Shown here: piece after piece, positions 24,909 through 36,558 of the stretch
Position numbering within the stretch: the first letter of the stretch is position 1
Layout of the letters: each line of letters starts with the position of its first letter
Assembly: GCF_019649055.1 (NCBI RefSeq)
Contig: NW_026570241.1
Coordinates: 434,001 to 498,000, forward strand
DNA: 64,000 bases
Reading direction: 5' to 3'
Origin: Paramacrobiotus metropolitanus
Lineage: Eukaryota; Tardigrada; Eutardigrada; Parachela; Macrobiotidae
The notes under the pieces: model-generated
Databases searched by the model: none
What the model was told of the DNA's origin: nothing
What the model saw: only the letters and a program-made list of their open reading frames with translations
Program-made: the position numbers and the translations under genes

Positions 24909-25831
24909 ATTGGAACGAAGGAAGACGTGCAAGCACGAATCAAGATGCATCGTAACTGGCAAATATGGAGGAAGCGAGAATATTGTTCGTTCAGCAGCAT
25001 TTATTTACTGCCTCTTTACAAACCGATACAGTTCTCTTTGAAAACTATATGCGGCGAAACCATAATGTCTGCGTATCCGTGGTTAGCAACTGAAGGTTTG
25101 TTCATGTGTTGTTTCTGCTCTGCTGAATATCAGTAATTCGCATTCAATACTCTTGCGGAATCGAGATTCCTTAGTATTAAATTTCCTGATATTCGTTGCT
25201 TGTGGTTGTCTTATTAGACTAACAAACTTTTACGTGCATGAAAATCCCGCGTCAAGGAAGTTATGTAAAAGCAACGTTGCAAAACTATTGTCTAATGGTG
25301 CGTAATTACAGTAGTATTCATTCATGAGCGAAAACTATGGCACAGGCGGGAATTAAAACAACCGCTCCACCTATTTTTCAGAACAATATAATTATTGGCT
25401 GCAACCTACAAATGATAAGATACGGACAGTTCCGGTGCGCACGAACGTGCGTTAACAAGTAAGAACAACGACAGATGTGTTTACCAGTCTTTAATTGCTG
25501 ATAGGACTCGTGACTGCTGACTAACGAGCAGCCGCCGTTGCCAAAACTTAAAAGCGAAACGAGGCTCGAGATGAAGAAAACATTAGGTACTTGATTATGG
25601 CGACACTGCGCATGGTGTTAAAGACATGAAAGCATTGTTTGCCCAATCGAGCAGTTTAGAAACCTTGTAACCATGCAAAACCACGGAGCATGAATTTCAA
25701 CCACGGAGCACGATTAACATACAATGCTTTGCGCCTTTTAGGAAAATTAATTACAGTAACACGAAGTCATCAAAGACCGGCTTAACTACTACCCTAACAG
25801 CAGGGCTTTCCATGCAGCTAAATTTCACTAT
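24909..25831. other. Spacer between convergent genes
   Basis: No gene supported. This lies between the 3' ends of the Ig-like gene and the acyltransferase gene. It contains a short direct repeat with CCACGGAGCA near 25681-25709, and nothing else recognisable. Confidence 0.5.
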
Positions 25832-27210
25832 TTAAGAAAACTTTAGTTGAGCTTTGTCGAAACCATACACACTTTTGCACGAGTTAAACAAATCGTTGAG
25901 CGCTAATTTGTAGTTTGCATGGAGATCATCGATTTCCTTCTGGGTAGGCTGAGAAACTTTCCCAACTGCGATTGGCCTGCCGACTGAAATTTTTAAATAT
26001 TTGTATTATTATAGGTTTATCATTTGTCCAGTATTTTTCTTAGAAGTCCATAAAGCGGCACACCTCGAACTAACGGATTCAGAGCTCATAAACAACGATT
26101 AGGTACAGAATTAGTGCTTACGGATTTTGTAGTGCATTCGCGACTTCTTACCCACAACATGGATGGGTCTCTTGTAAGGGCGCCAAAAGACAATTTTGGA
26201 AGGACCATGAACCAGGACCATAGGAAACCCGGTTAAAGAAGTAAACCACCTTTGGAATCTTCGCAGACGCGACCCAACCGCAGCATAAAAAGGCTGATCA
26301 AAAACGCTAGTTTCGCCAAACGAGAACACCGGCACCAGAAGACATCTGCAATTCAAAACGAAACGCTCTTCACCTGAACAGTTTTTTGGCAACCTGCAGC
26401 AATGAGCCAATATAAAATTTTGCGCTGATCCATTCGTTTATCCATGTCAGCACTCAGCAGGGAAATTATCAGAACAGTTTGTCAGTGGAACGAGCTTCTC
26501 GTCGTGACTTTTACTTGTGCGCCCTGGATCTTGTACAGTAACATTTATATAATATAAGTATCTGAACGAATTTGGATTTCTAACCACAGATGTTACCCGG
26601 TTTGCAGTGCAACTCGTATAAACCCTTTCCGTTCTTCCAAGATTAGCGTATTTTTCCCCGGTCTTGCTTCATACATTTCAGCGGCACCTCCGGGTACCAG
26701 CAGCATCACGTTCCCCGTTCCACACCGGGCAATATACTCCATATTTCGCTGCGATGCATTAGCGCAGCCCATCCACAGAAACACTTCCCGAAAGAGGGGA
26801 AAAGCGAAAACCGCTCGCGACACCAGCGGTGTAAATCGCATCCCCGGCAACCGCTTAGCGATCTGTAGGCCGTCAGTGACGAGCGCGCAAGTAATGCCTG
26901 CCCCGAAGATCCCATGCGGATGGCATGCAAAGATATAATTATTGGCCGGTGTGATCTGCTCCGCTGCAGTTATATGCAGACTAACGGGAAAATGCGAGCA
27001 CCACTGGCTGGTAATGCTGGAATTTTGTAACGGTCGCCATGAGCGCCCACCATGATTCTGCGTGTCATCCAGAAGCATCCAACCAAACACTAGTAACGGT
27101 ATCCAGAAATATTCGGTAAACAGTAACCAGAATAATACAGGATAAGTGATTAACCATCCACACCAGCACAAGCCGATGCCAGTAGTAACTGATAATACTA
27201 CATTTCCCAT
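25832..27210 (-). CDS. DGAT2/MOGAT-family acyltransferase
   Basis: Minus-strand exons 27210-26597, 26345-26152 and 25983-25832 give 319 residues, close to the usual DGAT2-family length. Two hydrophobic N-terminal segments (about 4-45) precede the acyltransferase region. The active-site motif HPHG is present as ACHPHGIFGAG (about 98-108), followed by VPGGAAEMYEA, RKGFIRVA and, in exon 2, LVPVFSFGE. Exon 3 supplies GRPIAVGK and a C-terminal segment starting PTQKEIDDLH, the conserved DGAT2 end. The family transfers acyl-CoA to mono- or diacylglycerol at the endoplasmic reticulum in triglyceride synthesis. Whether this copy is DGAT2, MOGAT or a wax synthase cannot be told from sequence reading alone. 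Splice joins are phase 2 and phase 1 and rebuild the conserved motifs without gaps. Confidence 0.9.
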
Positions 27211-29324
27211 CGCGATAGTTCACGTCTTAGCAATACGTGCCACGTCAAATTTTACCAAGAAGTATGTTGGATTCTTATCGAGCATCTGCAATTTGCACAT
27301 TAATTGTAGTGCATTTGTAGGAAACGAAAGGACTGATATTGATCAAAAAATTATCCAGTATGGCCTCTGCATGCAAACATTACGCTAAATCTCAAAACCC
27401 GACATGCGTTAAATGATATTGCGTAATGTCCGTACAATTAATTGCTTCGCAGGTTTGTGAAATTTGATGTCTGGGACTTAGCTGTTACCAAGCTGCGGTC
27501 AAAACCGGTTTCTCTGAAATATCCCCGAGACCAAACAAAGCTTTGTTGTTCGTGGGTTTATTTGGAAAGCTCGATTGTACGTTTTGGCACCTGCATGTAC
27601 TATATTATGTTAGCCTAACATGTGTAGCAGGGAATCTCCGCCTTCTCGCAAATTTTAGTAGTCACTATCAAACTGTTTAACTTTCATTGCTTGGATGATT
27701 GCAATTTGAGGCGAGGTCCTGAAATTTTAAATGACGCCGAATACGGTAGCCGCTCGATGCGACTGGACCACAGTCTGGTATACGAGAACTTGTAGCCGCA
27801 CGCACTGCTCCTTGTGTGTAAAGTCTGTGATATTCGGCTGGGTGACAGCGACCGGACCTGATAGTGCTGGAATTCATCGAGAGGCCACAGCGACAGCGTA
27901 CAGACTACAGCGTAAGAACCAAAAAATCTGATCTGCCTAATGTTGATCTGGACTTCTTCCAGTAAATACAGGCGCAGATAACGAATAAGGAGCAAACATT
28001 AGACCGGGAAGGATCTGAGAATCAAGGTTTGCTCTCGGTCGACTAACATTCATAAGAATAAATTTTGATTTATGTTTTAGGAGTATAGAGTTCGTAACTT
28101 CATGTAACTACAAATTTCTATAATTATGGGAACTTACAAGAATTATTCGTAATTTATAGGTTCCTTAAATTGTTAACTATGGCAGCACGTTTCGACAACT
28201 TTTCATGACGCTTTGCATCTCACCAGTCAGTATATTTATGTCATAACTGTTGTAATGCATGTCATCAGCGAATACATATAGCACATTCCACAATCGCGTT
28301 ATGAAAAGCGTATGCTCCATTATTACTGTGAGTACTCCGAATGGATTAGCTACGGTATTGCGTAATTCCAGGCGAAGTCAAAACAGTGGGCCCTGGTGTG
28401 AACTGATCTCCGCAATGTCTGCATGAGCCATTTCTAGCGGGAAGATAGTTTACGGTTTGTCTTCTAACAGTTGTGAATAAAAAACCGTTCCGGGGATGCC
28501 TGGCTTTATTCTGTCTATAACTGCATTTATGTCGTAGGTGCAGTATATTACAGTGGCATTAACATCCACAGGTCTTGGCCGATAACACCATACATGGTAA
28601 CCAACGGATGGGAATGTGTTAACACCAGCCTGCGGTTGCGTACAAAACCCTAAACGGTGATTTTGTACAAAATGCATTAGCGGGAGTGCACATACACTTT
28701 GTCAACCATATGTCTAACCTTAAAATGCTAAAAAGCCTTATCTGGACTTTAGAAATTGCTCGCATATACCACCGGCCGCGGTAATAAAATTAATGTTACA
28801 GGACTATGCATTTACAAGAGGTACTGTTATAGTCTGCTAATACACCGGTATCAGGATGCGATATCAATTGACAAGCAGCGTTAGCGCATTGTTAATTAAA
28901 CAACAACGTACGTAGGAAGCTAAAGCAAATAGGAAATGATGAAACTTATATATACTAAGGGAAATTCAAGGCGCGCTAAGTAGTACACATAGTCCTGCTG
29001 ACATTCATGTTGTTGCTATAAGAATATCGCCAACAATCACCTTCACTGACTTCTGAATCATGTGCGCACTTGATTTAGCTAGACTCCAGCCCTCCGATTA
29101 ACTCTGTAAAGCCGCCACAAAATTTTGCTGTTGATCTCCCGGATCTCCCGAATGCAGTCGAAAACGTGTAAGAATACTGTATGACTAAATTTAGCGGAAG
29201 TTGTATTATAGTGTTAAGTAAATAGAGATGCAAAGTTCATGTGCATCAGGAATGTGATTTTTAAATTTTTCTTGTTGATAAAAGCGTACAGAGTACGTAA
29301 GTATCTATCAGTTTTGCTGTTATT
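27211..29324. other. Spacer with one weak open frame
   Basis: About 2.1 kb without a firm gene. A minus-strand frame at 28677-28450 (75 codons from ATG) has balanced amino-acid use and cysteines, as in a small exon, but no signal peptide, domain or partner exon could be found. Overlapping open frames at 27677-27995 on both strands look like chance. Confidence 0.4.
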
Positions 29325-29672
29325 TTATTTGACCGGAAAAAAGCGGCCCAGCCCCTGAGCCGCTATGACATTGGATATTTTTACAGGGTCTACATTACGC
29401 TGATCGTTGTTGCGGTTCGCCCAGGAAAATTGTCGACCTAAAACTTTATTTATCCTTTTTACTTCCAGTAGTGTCTTTCCAGTATTGGCTGTAGGATATT
29501 GCTGTGCTGATGCCAAACCTACTGTGTGTAACAGTAAAACACTTTTGCAGATAATTAATTAGTTGCTATTTTTCGAAGCAATGACACATAATAATTAACG
29601 AATAGGAGATAAGCTTAGGTAGAAAGACACAATAGTACAGAATTACCTGCAACGGTGATAAGGTACGGCCAT
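29325..29672 (-). CDS. Possible small secreted peptide precursor
   Basis: Two minus-strand exons, 29672-29647 and 29541-29325, join in phase 2 over a 105-base GT-AG intron to give 80 residues. The joined N-terminus reads as a signal peptide (hydrophobic core SVLLLHTVGLA, cleavage likely after ASA, about residue 21), which neither exon shows alone; this supports the join. The mature part (about 59 residues) starts with QQ, has no cysteine, and contains a KR dibasic site and several single basic sites, ending GLGRFFPVK. That resembles a neuropeptide or other processed precursor, but I do not recognise a family. The small size makes this tentative. Confidence 0.4.
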
Positions 29673-29987
29673 TCAATCGCCAAAGGTTGGGCAACGAAAT
29701 GCAAGCTTGCGTAACATTGTTATACTAAAGCTGAAAACTGATAACAGTCGGTTCACGAACTATACATATCTTTATGAGCAAACATAAAAAGGTGCGCCTT
29801 TCGCTCATTAGTAAAATTAAGTCTTGCTGCTGTCGGTCGTTGTCACCTGCACTATTAGTGCTGCACACTCTTATAACGCCACACTCTCATCAGCTACATT
29901 ATTAGTTATTACTGCTACGCCCCATTGTGCTATAGAGTACAGATATTGCAGTTGGCAATCGAAAAAAAAAATAGTTTTGCGAAGAAA
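29673..29987 (+). other. Spacer between divergent starts
   Basis: Short region between the possible peptide gene (minus) and the Ig-like gene starting at 29988 (plus). The open frame running in from 29925 is in frame with the Ig-like gene, but its only ATG codons upstream give a less plausible N-terminus. Confidence 0.45.
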
Positions 29988-31148
29988 ATGCTTTACCTCA
30001 GTGCGAAAAAGCTTTTGTTACTAATATTTGCTGTTTTTGCCTGTGAACTGTTCATTGGTTCGAATTCAAAAAGTTTACAGCCGTGCGAGCAACGCCCCGT
30101 GGTAATCGATGCCATCTACCATGACTGCCTGGTGCCTGAAACTGTAGACATATGGTGTGCGCATCCAGCATTACCGGTTCCGCTTCATCCCGTTCACTTC
30201 CTAAGCACACTTCAAAGTTACCGATCCACCCAACGACGTGGAGACCCCAAGTACACTGAACTGATATACAAGGCATACAAGGAAATTAATGGCCGCTGCC
30301 AATTAGTGCCGGATCTGGAAGCGGTCGACCGTATGCTAATCAACAGTGCGATCATCGCGCTCGATTATCGGTACAATGGAATGTATTGCTGTTACCATCC
30401 TCAAAAAGGGCACCGCGGCTGTCGGATCATCAATGTGACCACGGTGACATGCGATGATATTACTTTAGCTAGTATCAATACCACTTCGGGAGCAAAAAAC
30501 AAAAATTTTCCGGATACAGTCGATGCCATTGAAAGCATTCCCATGAATACTACTGATTCATCCGTCCACAGTGTGCAGGAATACGACCAACTTAACGGCA
30601 ATGATCCGGAAGAGGTTAAAAAGGATATCGCGGCAAACATGACCTCTGGCGATCAAGGTTAAATATTAGCACAGTAATGAAGCTTCTACCATAGATCTAA
30701 TCTTGGACTTGGATGTTTCTCGCATTTCGAACCTTTTGCCCTTTGGGTCACTAATTTCCACTTTCATATTTCGGTCACTGTTTCGCAGATCGACTTCGAG
30801 AGCAATTTACGATTATCGAAATGACTACTAACACAGTGAGAGTGAGCTAAAAATGCGCAAAAAATCGAGATAGAGAAGATACTAACGAATATAAGTTTTT
30901 GTAAAGCACTTGAATTTTAAATTTTCATGCAGCATCCATCAGTTTTAGTCCACAGTACTACAAAGCGGTAATTTTCGCTGTTGTAAAGTAAGGTGTGTAA
31001 TACGATACCACGCCGTGTTTAAGGTTATTGTTATGTCGTAGATGCCGGTGGAATATCACGATTCGATTCACTGCTGCAAATCCTGCTTGTTGTCACGATC
31101 TTTGCAACAATAGGAAGCATTGCAGCTCTCCTAACAGTTATTTTCTGA
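29988..31148 (+). CDS. Ig-like membrane protein with almost no cytoplasmic tail
   Basis: Exons 29988-30657 and 31042-31148 join in phase 1 to give 258 residues. Signal peptide (about 1-26), then the family domain: IYHDCLVPETVDIWC, a central Cys, and NGMYCCYHPQKGHRGC, which corresponds to the Ig Y-x-C region. A Ser/Thr/Asn-rich stalk with N-glycosylation sequons follows. Exon 2 gives a transmembrane helix and stops right after it (ALLTVIF then stop), leaving essentially no tail. An Arg precedes the helix. A tail-less member beside members with about 110-residue tails is notable. The donor is GTTAAA, weaker than usual. Ligand unknown; relation to the 24056, 34271 and 43536 genes is clear from shared Cys spacing and the phase-1 join. 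Confidence 0.7.
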
Positions 31149-31632
31149 CTTGTGGACGACGGAGTTTTGCCAGGCCTGAAGAAATACTGAGCAATTTTGA
31201 TACACCCGCATTAAACGACTGGTTTCTATTTTAGAATTTCTCGAGACTGTTCTTTAATCACTATGTTGCAGAACTTCAGTATCAGTAATCATTTCTCATT
31301 TTTGTTCGCTAGTGCTGTTATGATTTGTTAGCTAAAACGGCTGCAGGTTTTTAAATAATAGGTATGTAGGCAATAACGGACAATTCCGGCATGTTGAGTC
31401 ATGCGAGTAGAGATTACAAGGGAAAGTTTCATTGTGTATCTGTATTCATTTGTAATAACATAAGGATCGTAATTCTGTGCTGGAGAGTATAATCATCAGA
31501 TTTTGTTAAGTGGTCGATATCACACGATTTATTGAAAGTCTTAAATAATTCAGATCAAAGGAGACTTGAAGGTTATAAAATAATGATTATGAACAGTGAT
31601 ATATGCAACAGCTAGGGCGAATTTCTCACAAT
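31149..31632. other. Spacer between convergent genes
   Basis: No gene seen. It lies between the stop of the Ig-like gene and the stop of the minus-strand transporter gene and should hold both 3' UTRs. Confidence 0.5.
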
Positions 31633-33243
31633 TTATGCTCCGGGTAAAGTGCTTTCATCAGCAGTCTTCTTGTTTTTTGTCGGCAATTCTGTGGTATTTT
31701 GTTCTACTTTTCCAAACTTCAACTGCAGTTCCGCGTGCACTTCCTGAAAAGTCTTCCCCTTAGTTTCCACCGCCGTGAAATAAATAAACACCGTGATAGC
31801 CAACATCAAACCAGCACAAATCGCAAAAATCCATTCTTCAATGGCGGCATGAACGATGGGAAATAAAAAGACCGCCGCAAGGCACGGCAGATAATTACAC
31901 GCTGAAATGACTAATAAGGCCGAAGCACGCGTGTTCCGAGGAAATAATTCTGCCGACCAAATCCACGGAACACTACCGGTGCCAATATTAAAAAATATCA
32001 TAAACACCAACAGACAGGCGAGTGCCGCATACTGACACCCGCCACAAGAGCTTTTAGATAAATTTAAAAATATCACCATTCCAATATTACACAGCAGGCA
32101 ACCTCCAGCGCCGATTAAAAACAATGTGCGTCTTCCAAGACGGTCCACCAAAACCATGCACAGCACAATAACAAACGGGGGAAGTCCCATTAATCCAATG
32201 GTGCCGTATACCGCAGAAGATTTCGGTAGACCGCCCGCTGCCAAAATAGAAGTGGAATAACTCAGTACGGCAGTGTAACCGGAGAGGTGTTGTGCCATCA
32301 TCGCTACGCCACAAATAGCCAACGCCCATAGCAGCACCCTGTTAGTGAGGACATGCTTCAGCGACATTGACCTTTGTCCCGCCATTCTGTCTTTGTCGGC
32401 TTCAATCTCATCCAATTCTTTCACCACATCTTCCGTATTTCTTAGCCATTTTAACGCTCGCAACGCTCGCTCGCGTCCATTCTTTAACGTAATTAAATGC
32501 CGCGGACTTTCTGGACAGAATGGAATAACCAGGAATAAAACAATCGACGGGATGAGGCGCAACCAGAAAACGTTAATCCATAATTCTTCCGTGCCAAAAA
32601 GGATTGGAGTGCCAAAGAAGACGCCGATAAGCATGCCGGCAGTCCAGAACATCAGAGCAAACATGCTCACCGCGCCGCGCAGTGGAATCGGACTAATTTC
32701 GGCCAGATATACCGGGACAACGAGACCACACTGACCGGTAAAGAAACCCAGGATGAACCGCCCAATAATGAGCATCTCAAAGGAATTCCCAATGGTGCAG
32801 AGACTGCTGATGAGGGTGCCGATAACAGAAATAATGTTGGATAGCAGCAGCGAATGCCGGTTGCCAAAGCGGTGCTGGAACCATCCGGCAGACCATGCAC
32901 CAACAGCGCCACCTGTCGGAATGGCGGCTCCGACTAGCGCCCATAATGTGGCTAACTCTCGATTGCCTTTTAGGATTGTGGGAAGCTGACTGTTTTGAAC
33001 AAAGCTGCACCACAAGGTTTCTTCGGAATTATTTGAGACATTTAGCGATAGATTAAAGGTAATAGATTCGTTCAGGACAAGGAATCGCCGTGTGCACACA
33101 ACATGCCGCATCCATTTTAGGATTAGAAACTGGATAGTATTAATGGATGTCATCACATAGCCCATGGGAAGCCATGTTCCGAAAGACACCACACTGGCAA
33201 CAAAAATTAGTTTCCATGAGAGTCCAGAAAATTTGCTCACCAT
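31633..33243 (-). CDS. SLC2 (GLUT-like) sugar transporter, intronless
   Basis: One minus-strand frame of 536 residues with about 12 hydrophobic segments, the normal size for SLC2 facilitative transporters of the major facilitator superfamily. Family motifs: GRFILGFFTG (about 161), PESPRHL (about 244), DRLGRRT (about 367), GSVPWIWSAELFP (about 423) and VETKGKTF (about 492). The first extracellular loop is large, with N-glycosylation sites (about 58-75). The helix-7 motif normally written QQLSGIN reads AQHLSGYT here (about 317), so a substrate-contacting Gln and the Asn are replaced. Hence a sugar other than glucose, or an altered transport mode, is possible. It is intronless among intron-bearing neighbours, but has no sign of being a retrocopy such as a poly-A tract. 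Confidence 0.88.
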   Translation of the reverse strand: MVSKFSGLSWKLIFVASVVSFGTWLPMGYVMTSINTIQFLILKWMRHVVCTRRFLVLNESITFNLSLNVSNNSEETLWCSFVQNSQLPTILKGNRELATLWALVGAAIPTGGAVGAWSAGWFQHRFGNRHSLLLSNIISVIGTLISSLCTIGNSFEMLIIGRFILGFFTGQCGLVVPVYLAEISPIPLRGAVSMFALMFWTAGMLIGVFFGTPILFGTEELWINVFWLRLIPSIVLFLVIPFCPESPRHLITLKNGRERALRALKWLRNTEDVVKELDEIEADKDRMAGQRSMSLKHVLTNRVLLWALAICGVAMMAQHLSGYTAVLSYSTSILAAGGLPKSSAVYGTIGLMGLPPFVIVLCMVLVDRLGRRTLFLIGAGGCLLCNIGMVIFLNLSKSSCGGCQYAALACLLVFMIFFNIGTGSVPWIWSAELFPRNTRASALLVISACNYLPCLAAVFLFPIVHAAIEEWIFAICAGLMLAITVFIYFTAVETKGKTFQEVHAELQLKFGKVEQNTTELPTKNKKTADESTLPGA

Positions 33244-34270
33244 ATTTTTCTCTTTCGATATATGCTTAAATTAAAATAACTATAGCCAGCACATATTACT
33301 AATTTTGGAATTTCTGCAGTTTACCGCAGCACAAAAACACTGTATACCGCAGCTCGGTTGATCACCACAAGGAATCGACTCAAATTGCTTACAGCAAAGT
33401 TTTATCATAAATTGTAAAACTGGGTGTGATTATAACCATCACCAGCCAGAGGCTTAAAGCAATCGCTTGAAGTGTTAACCTCTAACGTTGAACCAGACTT
33501 AGTCGTTCCGTTGAAAGTTAATAATCTTAACATTAATGAATTATTTAAGAGGTGGTGGCAATATTAAATAGCCATGTGAGTTCATTAATCTGACTTATTG
33601 CACAAAATGCACAAACTTCACAACCAGTCATCAGTGCATTACCGGCAGTATGCGCTTTTGGCAGCCAATAAAACTGTATACAGTGAAAAGTACCCGTATA
33701 TTATTCTGTCCTTTGGAATCTCTAGAATCTAGCGTCTTCGCTTTAGTAATTTTATTAACGCGCTTTGTTTCGTTGCGCTTTTTCGTTTTGTTTATTCCTT
33801 GGTAAATTTTAAGTAAAGCGTTCTTGTTGTAAAGGGTTCCGAACAAAATGCTCAATACTTTACTAAACTTCAAATCTTAAGGTTTCTGTAGAGCGGTGAC
33901 ATAACGCTGAGCAATTAATTACTGCACTCATTATAATGAGTACGGTACAGTAATTAATTTCTTAACACCTCCCTAATTACTCAGTAGGGAGTGTGTAATC
34001 ATTATCAGTGTAATCATTATAATGCCTTATTAATAAGTGCGATGGCTCTCTGTTGAACAATAGTAGTGCATTGACTAGCCGGTTCGGTGAGTCAAAATTA
34101 AACTATGCCAGTCTTAATCTTATCAGTTTGCACAAGTTCAACGGATTTGCTTTTAACAAACTGCAATCATAACAAAACGGGTGAAGCCCTGTACGTAAAT
34201 GATTCTCTAAATTATGGAGTGACCAACAGATTGTTACTTTTTTTCTTTAAATCCAGTTTCGTCTTCATAA
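33244..34270. other. Spacer between divergent genes
   Basis: About 1 kb between the transporter start (minus) and an Ig-like gene start (plus). An AT-rich stretch at 33900-34030 has several imperfect inverted TAATTA/CATTATAATG words. No gene supported. Confidence 0.5.
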
Positions 34271-35476
34271 ATGATTGAGCGGCTTTTAATAGCAGCTGCA
34301 TTGGTAGCGGCTGCCATTTATTTACCTGCTGATTATGGCGAAATTGTCTGCAAAGACCGACCGGTGCACATTGCAGTAGTTCACAAAGAATGTGTGCCCG
34401 CCGAGAAAGTCGCCATGTGGTGCCCAAATCCAGCAGTACCAATACGACCACAATCAGCGCAGTTTGCCAAGCAGTTTACGGCCATGAAGTCTCCACGCAG
34501 TCGACCGAGTTCCAATATCCGAGAATATCTTATTACCATGAAATATGTCCACAAGAACGACCACTGTGATTTGACTGCGGATATTGAAAAAGACGAAGAT
34601 TTGCTTGTCAACGGAGCGCTCATTGAACTGAAGGAGGCTAACAATGGAAAGTACTGCTGTTATGACTTCCGAAACGATCAGTACGGTAGCTGTTGGAATA
34701 TCATGGTTAGTACGGAAAGTTGCAGCGCTGATACCACGCAAACCCCGACTTATACTGCCGATCAAACTGATACGACCCAGATCAAAGGAGTGGAGCTTTC
34801 TGAGTCGGCTCAGGCAACGGAGAACTCGGTTCCTGTGGAGATTCTTGATGACCTTAGTGCTGACAACATTACACCTTTGGACAACCTGGGTTAGTAAAAA
34901 TAATGCAGACACCTGTGCCTCGTTCTAATTTTTTGGGAGCGTTTAAGTTTTGTAAATATTTTTAGTAATCACACAAATTTGATAGATTTTATTAGCCCTA
35001 ATGGTATGACCCTTCTGACAGACGATATGGAAGCGACCACTAAAGAGTGCGCAGCCATAGGCTATGATAAACATGTTGAACATCTCGTATTTGGATGTAT
35101 TTTGTCGTTCACGGGAGGATGCTGCATAGTGGCGTTCGCTGCCTTCGTACACTCTGGAAGCCGTCAACACAAGCACCAAGCGATTTTAAGGCCTCCGCCC
35201 AAAAACATGCAAAGGCACTGTGTGTCAAATAATGATTACGAAGACGCAAAGTCGATAGTACAACAGGGCCAAGCACTTCTGGTCGATAAAGAGAAGATGA
35301 CATTTGAGAAGACATTTGACAACTCGGCCGATGACCAACAATTGCTGCCAAAAGAGGAAGCTGTTATAATATCGGTTGAACGGACTGCCCCAGGCTGTGA
35401 CATAACAATATCATCTCTTGCAGAAACTGTACCATTTTTCAGTGACAAATTGGACGGGTCATGCGCATTGCAGTGA
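34271..35476 (+). CDS. Ig-like membrane protein with long cytoplasmic tail
   Basis: Exons 34271-34889 and 34986-35476 join in phase 1 to give 369 residues. Signal peptide (about 1-20), then the family domain: CKDRP, HKECVPAEKVAMWC, and ELKEANNGKYCCYD followed by GSCWNIMV. The NGKYCC part matches the D-x-G-x-Y-x-C end of Ig domains. A Thr/Ser-rich stalk follows. Exon 2 opens with a short linker, a transmembrane helix (about 240-262) and a tail of about 105 residues holding NDYEDAKSIV and acidic patches, with no clear ITAM or ITIM. The exon-2 acceptor at 34984-34985 is chosen because it keeps frame; nearer TAG sites give a stop. Closest relative is the 43536 gene. Function unknown, surface signalling inferred. 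Confidence 0.72.
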
Positions 35477-36558
35477 ATTGTATGTCTTAAGTCAATCATT
35501 CAACACGCAGCTTTTATTTTTCTGCTGTACTTGCTACAGTTGTGTGTATTTTGGCTTGTTTTTATCTTATTGCTGATGGGCGCACTTGCACTCGAATCGT
35601 ACTCCGTATTTTTACTGGCTGCTGGGGTGCGCGGATAAAAGCCAGAACTGAATTATGCTACATACAGAGATTCGGACTACGATGAAAAAGCGAAAACCAG
35701 AAGGTTTAAGCGGTGTAATATTCTAAGCGCCTGATTTACTACCGGGCAAGTGTCTATCGCAGCCTAACAAAAACGTCCATCGCTCGCACTATGAATCCCT
35801 TTGCTGACAGCGAATGTCTTGGTTGCACAAATAAGAAAGGCATGCTCTATGTATAAGCTTGGAAAAACATAATATATCGTAGATGCGAAGCTTATTTATC
35901 ATAATGTATTCGGTGTGCCCTGGTCAAGTGTTTTACAAAAGCGTATATTTTCGCTACCAGGCACCATTCTGAGTATGCACACCGAGCTGAAGCGGAATTA
36001 AGTGAAAACGAACGACCCCGGTTTTTGGAAGCTTAGCCGGTTCACACAGTGCGTAATAGCCCGAAACTTTGAAAACACTTGCAAGAAACAGGCGTGTGTA
36101 CGCAGAGCCTTGATACGCGCATTATTTTCCTCGCGGTGACCATTAATGACATCACGGGAAGCCAAACCAGGACAATGGCGAAACAAAAGAGGATACACAA
36201 TAATAACTGAAACTCGTAATTAAACCGATTTTAAGGCAAATTAAAAGAACTAAACACCACAACTTGAAACAAATCGAAACTTTTTACTTTCATGTAGAAA
36301 ACATGAAATTACATATACTTTGTAATTAGTAGATCATTCTATCCACTAGCAATAAAACTAGCGTTCTCACTAGCAATAAAACTTGGAAATTTTATAGTCT
36401 CCATTGAGATAATTAGTTTAGGATACCAATGAAGTACAGACTGTACAATACTGCCAAGCTACTCGTATATGCAAACATGAATAAGTTCACAATAAATAAC
36501 GGTGGTCGTCAGCTCCCGCAAAATGGTTCGTTAATAACAGATATTCGAGAGAAAGTCA
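35477..36558. other. Spacer between convergent genes
   Basis: No gene supported. A direct repeat CACTAGCAATAAAACT occurs near 36343 and 36369. The 3' UTRs of both flanking genes should lie at the edges. Confidence 0.5.
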
